A stretch of 8,119 bases of DNA, taken from Actinomycetes bacterium (GTDB taxonomy: Bacteria; Actinomycetota; Humimicrobiia; Humimicrobiales; Humimicrobiaceae). The DNA is taken from positions 1 through 8,119 of the forward strand of contig JAUVXY010000063.1 in NCBI GenBank assembly GCA_030603375.1, read 5' to 3'. The notes beneath the pieces are model-generated. The model was not told the origin of the DNA. It ran no database searches and saw only the letters and a list, made by a program, of their open reading frames with translations. Within the stretch, counting starts at the first letter, position 1. Each line of letters begins with the position of its first letter. A program made the position numbers and the translations under genes. Below are positions 1-6,000 of the stretch, in pieces.

Positions 1-1247
1 TTATCCTCATATACTTTTACATAGCGGTGTTTTCTTTTAGGAATTGGAAGATAGCATTTCTTCCAATCCTCTTCAGGTATCCTCCTTGTGCTGTCAATGA
101 TATTTTTACCCCTTCTTCTTAAGGTAATAAACCTTACACCGGCTCCGTCAAGTTCATAGAGCATATCGTATCGGGTAAGCTTGGAGTCAAAGACACGTGT
201 CTGGCAGGCAATGCCTTTTATATCAAACCACCAGTCAACAAATTTTTTTATCTCTTCAGAAGATTCTTTTCTTTTGATATCAGAATTGGCATACAGAAGC
301 AGATCGCTCCCTCCGTCCTGGGCAAAGAATGTATTGGCGCCTTTAAGCGTCTTGCCTCTGGCTCCGCACCATACCTTTTCCATCTCCGACTTGTCCCCAA
401 AATGAGGTATGGAATGAAAATCCAGGTTAATGGTATCTCCTTTGTATAGGTCAGGATATATATGCGAAAAGTTTCCGGTAATCTTTTTTTGAAACTTCAT
501 AAGTGCAGAAGCTTCTGTCCTGCAGGAATAGGAACATATATAGCCGGGCCTTGGAAGGACGTTTAGTCCGGCAAAGATTCCAAAACCTAAATCAGTATCG
601 TATTGGCTGATATGGCTTAGTCTTTCATTGCCGATCAGTTTTAGAAGCAGCATGGAAAGGGATGCCTGCACTTTTCCGATACTACTTGACTCGGGCAGAT
701 CGCACCTGCTTACAATATCAAGTATTTTGCTTTCCAGTATATAGGGCAGAAACAAATACGCGCCCGCTACCTGGCACTCTATGCGAAATGGGGCAAGCTC
801 GCTTATATTAAGATCGGCAGATCTCTGTGGCAGCAGCATGCCTTTTTTAGAGATGCCCCTTTCCTTATCTGTCCTGCGGTAAAGTCTGGCAAATCCTGCA
901 TCACGGAGTATCCTTTCCACAGTTCTGGTGCCTGGCGGGCTATCTGATTTTTTTAGCTCTTCTGCGATCTCTTTTGCGCTGAGTCTTTTTTTTCTTCGCA
1001 GATCAATTATTTCTTTAACTGCCTGCTTTGAGCTGCGGCGCCCTTTGGGGCCAGTTTTTACATCTGGAAATAATTGATGTTTTCCATTAAGTAGCCGATT
1101 AATGATTGTATCAAGCGACCGGGGGCTGTAATCAAAACGTGCTGCAATTTCATCTATCGTGCCTTCTTTGAAGGCAACTGCTCTTATCGCCTCGTACTGC
1201 CTTTGTCTGGGCTTTAGATCTTTTGTGAAATAATCTTTTAATATCAT
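1..1247 (-). CDS. DDE-type transposase with tandem N-terminal HTH, partial (3' end outside window)
   Basis: An open frame runs from an ATG at 1247 to the left edge without a stop: 415 codons, C-terminus missing. Residues about 15-55 and 75-125 read as two helix-turn-helix units, the DNA-binding arrangement common at transposase N-termini. The second half has a DDE-like layout: a beta-strand Asp in NLDFHSIPHFGDKSE (D276), then a Lys/Gly-rich segment (ARGKTLKGANTFFAQD), then a second candidate Asp in RVFDSKLTRYDMLYELDGAGVRFI (D354). This resembles the IS4-like order in which a strand ending in Asp is followed by a helix and a 'gv.fi.r' strand. The third acidic residue would lie beyond the edge. 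A consensus promoter sits about 20 bases upstream, but I see no Shine-Dalgarno before the ATG. Base composition looks less AT-rich than the transporter operon, which fits a separate origin. The family call (transposase) is fairly firm; the exact IS family is not. Confidence 0.75.
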   Translation of the reverse strand, partial: MILKDYFTKDLKPRQRQYEAIRAVAFKEGTIDEIAARFDYSPRSLDTIINRLLNGKHQLFPDVKTGPKGRRSSKQAVKEIIDLRRKKRLSAKEIAEELKKSDSPPGTRTVERILRDAGFARLYRRTDKERGISKKGMLLPQRSADLNISELAPFRIECQVAGAYLFLPYILESKILDIVSRCDLPESSSIGKVQASLSMLLLKLIGNERLSHISQYDTDLGFGIFAGLNVLPRPGYICSYSCRTEASALMKFQKKITGNFSHIYPDLYKGDTINLDFHSIPHFGDKSEMEKVWCGARGKTLKGANTFFAQDGGSDLLLYANSDIKRKESSEEIKKFVDWWFDIKGIACQTRVFDSKLTRYDMLYELDGAGVRFITLRRRGKNIIDSTRRIPEEDWKKCYLPIPKRKHRYVKVYED

Positions 1248-1274
1248 AACTAAATTATGTCGTTTATAATACTG

Positions 1275-1304
1275 ATTATACACTGGTATTACTATTATTG
1301 TCAA
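1275..1304 (-). promoter_or_regulatory. Consensus sigma70-type promoter of the transposase gene
   Basis: On the minus strand a perfect TTGACA (1304-1299) is followed after 18 bases by a perfect TATAAT (1280-1275). Transcription would start near 1268, leaving a leader of only about 20 bases before the ATG at 1247. No ribosome-binding site is visible in that leader, so translation may be weak despite a strong promoter, a common way to keep transposase levels low. The last point is inference. Confidence 0.8.
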
Positions 1305-1456
1305 GCAATATCTGCTATTTATTTGATGTTTATAGTGATATTTTTGCAATTTTGAGATATTATTTACAACGGACAATATTTATATATGCGTCAGTATTTA
1401 TATTTAACCGTCATAATTTTGTTATAGTTGTTGCTTATAACTATGATAATGGCCAG

Positions 1457-1479
1457 TTATAGCTGAATATCTGCTATAA
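1457..1479. repeat. Inverted repeat TTATAGC-(9 nt)-GCTATAA
   Basis: Perfect 7-base arms at 1457-1463 and 1473-1479 enclose a 9-base loop. It has no T-run and is A/T-rich in the stem, so it is a weak terminator candidate on either strand. With the neighbouring ATAGTT/AACTAT repeat it more likely belongs to the end region of the insertion sequence, as protein-binding sites or a cruciform. Its role is inferred. Confidence 0.4.
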
Positions 1480-1593
1480 TGGGGCGTAGTTAGCTGGTGG
1501 CGGTTAAGTAGCTGTGGAAATCGGTGTCTGATAAAATTACCCCTCACATTACCTATTTACTATTCATCATGCCTTCTCTGTATAAACAATCTT

Positions 1594-2724
1594 CTAGGAC
1601 CCTATATTCGGATTACCGTATCCAAGCTCTTTTAATCTGTATATTATTTTTTCTTCATCAATTGGATATCTGCCATATTCATGGACAGTTTTATACATCT
1701 TTAATGCATTTTCAGGTGGAACCAGATCATGTACTTCACTTGATGACCCAATACAAATACCTCCATCTGGTCCAATTTTTAGAATTAGCTCAAGAGTTTC
1801 CTTTTCTACATCTGCGATGCTGCCATAGGGAAGAGTCCTGGCACAACAAATATTTCCAAACAAGAGTTTGTTTGGATACATCTTACGGATTTTAAAAATG
1901 TCATTACAGCCATTTCTTTCTATTGGGTTAAACCCATCAGCACCTAGTTCATTAAAAATTAATGGTAGTAAATTTTCCATCTTACCATCTGAATGATATA
2001 AAAATTTAAACCCATTTTCTTTGATTGGCTTCATTATTTTTTTCCAAAGGTAAAGAACTTTGCTTCTAAGCCAATCTGGGTTAAATATTGGACCAGTGCT
2101 CCCAGCGATGTCTTCGCCCATAAAAAGCAAAGGTGCAGAAGGATTTTCTGTAAATATTTCTGCTATTATTTCTGAAAACTTACACGTTACTTTCATTAGT
2201 TCGTCTACTAATTCAGGAGCACTATATATTGCATCACAAAATAAACTCATATCACAATACGTATATGCATCAGTTACAGGACCTTCAACAGCACCTATAA
2301 AGACCACGTTGTATTGGTCGTAAACTTCTTTAATCTTTTTTATTATAGGTTTATACCATTCTTCAACTTCATTTCTTTTTGGCATTTTAGGCATATTCTT
2401 TTCAAGGCCCTTAAGATTATTAAATGGCCTTTTGGATACCCAGGCAGTATTACCGCTCTGAGAAACACCCCATCCGTTTTTATCCACCCCAAAAAAACGA
2501 ATCCAGTTTTCAATTTTTGCTCCCATCCAATGTTTTTTTGGGTCATAGACAAATCTTGTAACATCCAGACCAATATTTTTCGCCATCCTGGCATTCCTCT
2601 CAACAAGATCTCCTTCTCCCCCATAACTAGTAAACAGATTCTCATTATCCACAAAGTCATATGTAATGATTTGATCAGGATACTCAAAATTTATTGTTTT
2701 TATAAACCTTTCATAATTCGTCAT
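1594..2724 (-). CDS. Uroporphyrinogen decarboxylase (URO-D) family protein, not HemE; function unknown
   Basis: 376 residues, the usual length for the URO-D superfamily. Family landmarks, in order: an N-terminal ERF...INFEYPDQI segment (5-19), the acidic core FMGEDIAGSTGPIFNPDWL (201-219), YHSDGKMENLLPLI (243-256), GADGFNPIE (261-269), GNICCARTLPYGSIADVEKE (290-309) and GGICIGSSSEVHDLVPPEN (321-339). The Arg-rich N-terminal motif of true HemE (MRQAGR) is absent, so haem synthesis is unlikely. The corrinoid/CoM methyltransferases MtaA and MtbA carry His-X-Cys plus a later Cys as zinc ligands; here the first site is His244-Ser-Asp246, so classical zinc-thiolate chemistry is doubtful, although Cys293-Cys294 are present. 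The gene begins 24 bases after the permease stop with only a weak upstream AGGA, and is probably translated as the last cistron of the operon. Modification of the imported compound is a reasonable guess, not shown. Confidence 0.85.
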   Translation of the reverse strand: MTNYERFIKTINFEYPDQIITYDFVDNENLFTSYGGEGDLVERNARMAKNIGLDVTRFVYDPKKHWMGAKIENWIRFFGVDKNGWGVSQSGNTAWVSKRPFNNLKGLEKNMPKMPKRNEVEEWYKPIIKKIKEVYDQYNVVFIGAVEGPVTDAYTYCDMSLFCDAIYSAPELVDELMKVTCKFSEIIAEIFTENPSAPLLFMGEDIAGSTGPIFNPDWLRSKVLYLWKKIMKPIKENGFKFLYHSDGKMENLLPLIFNELGADGFNPIERNGCNDIFKIRKMYPNKLLFGNICCARTLPYGSIADVEKETLELILKIGPDGGICIGSSSEVHDLVPPENALKMYKTVHEYGRYPIDEEKIIYRLKELGYGNPNIGS

Positions 2725-2748
2725 GTCAACACCGATCCTAAAGATAAA

Positions 2749-3765
2749 TCATTTCTCTCTTCTCAAGAATGAGTAAGCTGAAAGAGAAATAATAATAATT
2801 AACCCATACACCAGTTGGGTCCAGAATCCAGTCATGCCCATAGCGATAATTCCTGCTTCAAGACATCCTACAATGATAACTCCAATACATGTGCCAAAAA
2901 GAGTACCCACCCCACCTACAACAGAAGTACCTCCTACAAAAACTGCTGCTATTGCTTTCATAAGATAGCCTGATCCAAGAGTCGGCCAGAAATATGTCAC
3001 CTCAAGACTGGCAAGTACCCCAGCAAATGCTGCAAAAACCCCCATTTGCATAAATACAAACAGCTTTACTCTATTAACATTTATACCCATCATTCTTGCA
3101 CTATTTATATTATCCCCCAAATGGTATACGTGAGATCCAAATTTGTGACGATTCAGCAAAACCCATAAAAAAATAGCAATCACAATGAACCATACTACTT
3201 GCATTGGAATCTTTTTCCATGGAAGCCTTCCTACCAAAGCTTGGAATAGAAATGTATTCCTGGTACTAACAAGTGGAATTCCCCTTCCGCTACATAAAAC
3301 CATTATTACGCCTCTCCACAAATACATAGTTCCTATAGTAGCTACGAGAGAGGGGATGCGAACTTTTGTTACTAAGAAACCATTAAGAGCACCTATTATT
3401 AATCCAGTAATAAGACAAGCAACAATAGCAATATAAATATTTTTAGTTGCCAGGAATACATACGAGAATACCAATCCACCCATGCCCATTGCCGAGGGAA
3501 AAGAAAGATCAATCTCTCCGGTAACAATCACAAGAGTTAGCGCTAGTGCTGGGATAGCCGTAAAAGGTATTGTTGACATAAAGGCATAGTAAATATCATA
3601 AGAAAGGAAAACGCCTGGGCGCCCAATAATAAATATACTAAATAATACCACTAATACTCCAGAAACACTGAGCTGAATTCTGTAACGCCGGGCACTATTT
3701 ATCCATGATGAATTCATTAAATTATTGCTCTTCAGCATTTTACCTTGCCTCAATTTATTTAACAT
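2749..3765 (-). CDS. Sugar-type ABC transporter permease (RbsC/FrcC family)
   Basis: 338 residues, strongly hydrophobic, with about eight to ten membrane segments after a basic N-terminal tail of about 30 residues. Diagnostic motifs of the BPD_transp_2 family are visible: TGEIDLSFPSAMGMGG (82-97), the cytoplasmic loop HLGDNINSARMMGINVNR (215-232) that contacts the ATPase, and AVFVGGTSVVGGVGTLFGTCIG (274-295). It would form the homodimeric inner-membrane channel of the importer encoded by the two preceding genes. The 64-base gap after the ATPase holds no hairpin. The ATG at 3765 has a purine-rich site (AAAGGA) rather far upstream. The Met at codon 10 (3738) has GGCAAGGTAAA directly before it and is an equally good start, which would give 329 residues. 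Family assignment is secure; substrate is not determinable. Confidence 0.93.
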   Translation of the reverse strand: MLNKLRQGKMLKSNNLMNSSWINSARRYRIQLSVSGVLVVLFSIFIIGRPGVFLSYDIYYAFMSTIPFTAIPALALTLVIVTGEIDLSFPSAMGMGGLVFSYVFLATKNIYIAIVACLITGLIIGALNGFLVTKVRIPSLVATIGTMYLWRGVIMVLCSGRGIPLVSTRNTFLFQALVGRLPWKKIPMQVVWFIVIAIFLWVLLNRHKFGSHVYHLGDNINSARMMGINVNRVKLFVFMQMGVFAAFAGVLASLEVTYFWPTLGSGYLMKAIAAVFVGGTSVVGGVGTLFGTCIGVIIVGCLEAGIIAMGMTGFWTQLVYGLIIIISLSAYSFLRREK

Positions 3766-3829
3766 AATCTTTTTTTTCCTTTCAATAAAGTTACTCGGCC
3801 TCTAGTCTTTCAATTTATTTTCACATCTA

Positions 3830-4609
3830 CTAACTCTTTTTACTTAAGTGCCCCGTAGTTGCAATTCTATACATCTCTTCAACAAGACCGTCTAATGATA
3901 TTTCTTCCTTCTTAAATTCCCCAACAATTTTTCCACGATCTAAAATCACAAATCGATCTGAGACAGGGTATAGTTGGTAGATAGAATGACTAATCATTAT
4001 AGCTGATCTACCATTCTCCTTTATCTTCTTTATAAAATCCAACACCTTTTTTGTCTCAGATAGGGATAATGCAGTGGTCGGCTCATCCAATATAATAAGC
4101 TCTGCATTGAAGTATAGCGCTCGAGCTATGGCTACGCCTTGTTGTTCTCCACCTGACATCGTATTGACAAACGAATCAGGCGTAATTGCTTTGGATGTAA
4201 ATCCAATATAATCTTTCATTATCCTGTCAGTTTCTTCTTTGGCTTTTTTTATTTTGAGAAATCCAAAACGGTTAGACAATTCCCGACCCATAAAAATATT
4301 ACTCCATACGGTCTGTTTTTCTCCCAATGCCTTTTCCTGGTAAACAGTTTCCACTCCACATTTTCGTGCTTTTTCTACTGACCAATTCTTTACTTCTTCT
4401 CCTTTGAAGCATATTTTGCCTTTATCTGCTCTATGAACTCCCATTATTACTTTAATCATGGTTGACTTGCCGGCTCCATTATCACCAATCAAGCCAACCA
4501 CTTCATTACTCCCTACCTCAAAATTTATATCTTCTAGAGCACTAACTCCTCCAAAATGTTTGTAGATGCCTACCAACTGAATTAGTGAAGAGAGCTTTTT
4601 GTCCTCCAT
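3830..4609 (-). CDS. Single-domain sugar ABC transporter ATPase (FrcA-like)
   Basis: 259 residues with every nucleotide-binding element: Walker A GDNGAGKST (42-50), Q-loop Gln91 (TVYQEKAL), signature MSGGEQQ (151-157) followed by GVAIARAL, Walker B LIILDEP (171-177), D-loop region ALSLSE (180-185) and H-loop His208 (ISHS). It energises the permease encoded just downstream. RbsA, MglA and XylG are about 500-residue tandem ATPases; this is a one-domain form, as in the FrcA type, so two copies are expected per transporter. It starts 12 bases after the binding-protein stop, and its Shine-Dalgarno (AGGAG, 4618-4614) lies in that gap, which indicates one mRNA and probable translational coupling. 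All catalytic residues look intact. Confidence 0.94.
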   Translation of the reverse strand: MEDKKLSSLIQLVGIYKHFGGVSALEDINFEVGSNEVVGLIGDNGAGKSTMIKVIMGVHRADKGKICFKGEEVKNWSVEKARKCGVETVYQEKALGEKQTVWSNIFMGRELSNRFGFLKIKKAKEETDRIMKDYIGFTSKAITPDSFVNTMSGGEQQGVAIARALYFNAELIILDEPTTALSLSETKKVLDFIKKIKENGRSAIMISHSIYQLYPVSDRFVILDRGKIVGEFKKEEISLDGLVEEMYRIATTGHLSKKS

Positions 4610-4621
4610 CTTACTCCTTTT

Positions 4622-5701
4622 CTACCTTACGCCTGCCTCAGCTAATGGTGCAATGGCTTCGATATTTTCCTTTGTTATAAATCCTGCTCCAGTATCTATA
4701 TTCAATCCTGAGAACAAATATTTCTTTGCAAGACAAATCTGAAGAACCCCTAAATATGCCTGCAACCATGGTTGCTGGTCAGCTACGACTTGTACGTATC
4801 CATTCCTGATGGCTTCTGCTGTAGCTGATGAAAGATCAAACCCTGCAAATATTATGTCCCCTGGTTCTTTACCCGCTGCCTCAATATAATTTTGAGCAGT
4901 TGCAGTAAGTCCGCCATGATCAGTTATTATTAAATCTACATCAGGGTGAGACGCAATATATGCAACAGCAGTTGGTACACCTGCTGGAGGATCTGCATTT
5001 GTTTCTGGTGATATATCTAAATAATCAACAGTTACTCCCTTTTCTTCTAAAGCATCTATGCAACCCTTTGTTCGCAGACCACGTTCTGGCTCCCCAAGAA
5101 GCCCCCAGACCATTGCCCTATCTCCATCTCCAAGTCCATAATCTACTGCTACTTTATTGCCTAATGAATAACCTGCAGTATAATTTGATGCACCAGCATA
5201 ACCAAAGCCATCAGCAACATATTTTGCTCGTGCCTTAGGAAGGTCAACACATATAGTAGTCACTATAATTCCTTTTGATATAGCCTCATCAACTAATGGC
5301 CCAAATCCTTCATCTCCTGGCTGCCCTATTAGAACAGCGCCGTCGGGTTTAGATGCAATAGTTTGTTTAAAATTTTCTACCTCTTTCCCAGGATCCCAAT
5401 CTGACCATACAGCTTCAACCTTACATCCCAAGTCTCCTGCAGCTGCCATTGCCCCATTATATAATACACCGGCAAACGGACAACCTTCTGGTCCACCAAA
5501 ATCAAACCTTATTGTAATTCCTGAAAAATGTTTTTCGCCTTCTACTTCCTTTTCAACTATCTCTGTCTCTACAACTGTTTCAGTAACTATTTTTTCTACG
5601 ACCTCAGGAGCTGCTGCCTTACAGCCAGGCACCACAATCATAGCAAAAGCAAATACTGCTGCCAGTCCGAGAATCAAACCTACTTTTAACTTTCTCATCA
5701 T
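4622..5701 (-). CDS. Sugar ABC transporter substrate-binding lipoprotein (RbsB-like, periplasmic-binding type I)
   Basis: 359 residues from the first of two adjacent ATGs. A signal peptide (RKLK, then a hydrophobic stretch 7-24) ends in the lipobox VVPGC, making Cys27 the lipidated residue (Cys26 if the second ATG is used). A charged Val/Glu/Thr spacer (about 33-57) tethers the domain to the membrane. The binding domain starts near residue 61 (GITIRFDFGGPEGCPF) and shows type I features: ASKPDGAVLIGQPGD (116-130), a two-lobe layout with DLIITDHGG (256-264), IIFAGFDLSSATAEAIRNGY (283-302) and QQPWLQAYLGV (309-319), close to the D-Q-P-Y-Q/W hinge region of ribose-type receptors. It is the first gene of the operon and the specificity component. 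It sits downstream of a clear promoter and LacI-type operator. The ligand could be a sugar or sugar-like compound; the sequence does not say which. Confidence 0.92.
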   Translation of the reverse strand: MMRKLKVGLILGLAAVFAFAMIVVPGCKAAAPEVVEKIVTETVVETEIVEKEVEGEKHFSGITIRFDFGGPEGCPFAGVLYNGAMAAAGDLGCKVEAVWSDWDPGKEVENFKQTIASKPDGAVLIGQPGDEGFGPLVDEAISKGIIVTTICVDLPKARAKYVADGFGYAGASNYTAGYSLGNKVAVDYGLGDGDRAMVWGLLGEPERGLRTKGCIDALEEKGVTVDYLDISPETNADPPAGVPTAVAYIASHPDVDLIITDHGGLTATAQNYIEAAGKEPGDIIFAGFDLSSATAEAIRNGYVQVVADQQPWLQAYLGVLQICLAKKYLFSGLNIDTGAGFITKENIEAIAPLAEAGVR

Positions 5702-5703
5702 AC

Positions 5704-5709
5704 CCTCCT
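5704..5709 (-). promoter_or_regulatory. Strong Shine-Dalgarno of the binding-protein gene; favours the second ATG
   Basis: AGGAGG (5709-5704) is only two bases from the first ATG (5701) but five from the second (5698). Normal spacing is about five to nine bases, so translation most likely starts at 5698, giving 358 residues. The effect on the protein is one residue. Confidence 0.7.
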
Positions 5710-5764
5710 TCTTTTTTAACTAAATTTTTAAATAGCCTTTAAGGTTTTTTTATCTAATAAAATT

Positions 5765-5773
5765 ACCTCCTTT
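5765..5773 (-). promoter_or_regulatory. Orphan ribosome-binding sequence AAAGGAGGT in the operon leader
   Basis: This near-perfect anti-16S match lies about 65 bases before the real start. The downstream bases read AATTTTATTAGATAA, so only an ATT could act as a start at normal spacing: ATT-AGA-TAA from 5758, or an 11-codon ATT frame from 5763. It may be a decayed leader peptide, a ribosome standby site or chance. The motif is seen; a function is not. Confidence 0.35.
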
Positions 5774-5925
5774 CCTATACACAATGTTCTTAAAAAGATT
5801 ATGTAGACTTAAGTTTTAACATACATTAATTAATGATCTTTATTTGTTTGTCCGTTTTGTAATGTACTGCTGATAATCTGGAGTTTAGAAAATTTATTTA
5901 TATATTTGTTTAGTTTGATATAAAA

Positions 5926-5947
5926 TAAGCACTTGCGCAACTGCTTA
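5926..5947. promoter_or_regulatory. LacI-type operator of the transporter operon
   Basis: A 22-base palindrome with a single mismatched pair, arms AAGCA and TGCTT around the core TTGCGCAA, centre at 5936/5937. A CG at the centre is typical of operators bound by LacI-family dimers whose hinge Leu inserts there. It lies at about +7 to +28 relative to the predicted transcription start, so bound repressor would block initiation or promoter escape. Bases 5925-5940 match 15 of 16 with 7047-7062 upstream of the regulator gene. Confidence 0.82.
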
Positions 5948-5959
5948 CTTATAAATACA

Positions 5960-5988
5960 ATCTTAAAGAAACTATCTATCTTTGTCAA
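5960..5988 (-). promoter_or_regulatory. Sigma70-type promoter of the transporter operon
   Basis: On the minus strand a perfect -35 TTGACA (5988-5983), a 17-base spacer and a -10 TAAGAT (5965-5960, four of six consensus bases) predict a start near 5953. It begins only about 12 bases after the stop of the regulator gene and leads directly into the operator. The following leader is about 250 bases long. Confidence 0.75.
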
Positions 5989-6000
5989 TTTTTTTTTAAA

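Larger units (their letters stand above)
1248..1593. other. 346-base non-coding region, probable insertion-sequence end with short repeats
   Basis: This stretch separates the end of the transporter operon from the transposase start. I see no plausible gene. The part nearest the transposase holds its promoter (1275-1304). From about 1421 to 1514 there are small repeats: GTTATAG at 1421-1427 and 1456-1462, TAGCTG at 1460-1465, 1491-1496 and 1509-1514, an inverted repeat ATAGTT/AACTAT (1424-1429 with 1439-1444), and TTATAGC/GCTATAA (1457-1463 with 1473-1479). Such clusters suit a transposase-binding end. The element's outer boundary probably lies between about 1515 and 1593, but it cannot be placed without the other end. 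No terminator hairpin with a T-run follows the operon's last gene. Confidence 0.45.
5702..6000. other. Transporter operon control region and ~250-base untranslated leader
   Basis: Between the LacI-type gene and the binding-protein gene lie, in transcription order: the promoter (5960-5988), the operator (5926-5947), then a long AT-rich leader. The leader holds a perfect 12-base palindrome CATTAATTAATG (5825-5836) and a strong ribosome-binding sequence AAAGGAGGT (5773-5765) with no ATG, GTG or TTG at a usable distance. I recognise no riboswitch fold and no intrinsic terminator, so read-through from the regulator gene into the operon is possible. Confidence 0.6.

Noticed and set aside
181..405. 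Plus-strand open frame of 74 codons within the transposase region
   Set aside because: It lies wholly opposite the long transposase frame, which has recognisable HTH and DDE features; the plus-strand product has none.
1524..1895. Plus-strand frame of 123 codons at the operon's end
   Set aside because: Most of it is antisense to the conserved C-terminal part of the URO-D-like gene, the product resembles no family, and there is no ribosome-binding site.
1594..2724. Calling the URO-D-like protein HemE (haem biosynthesis)
   Set aside because: The HemE-specific N-terminal Arg motif is missing, and the gene sits in a transporter operon with no other tetrapyrrole genes.
2314..2772. Plus-strand frame of 152 codons opposite the URO-D-like gene
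   Set aside because: It is a mirror of a well-supported family gene, with Phe/Ile-rich noise typical of the antisense strand of AT-rich coding DNA.
5799..5830. Second promoter in the operon leader based on CATAAT (5804-5799)
   Set aside because: No acceptable -35 hexamer lies 16-18 bases upstream; AT-rich leaders give many such -10 look-alikes by chance.
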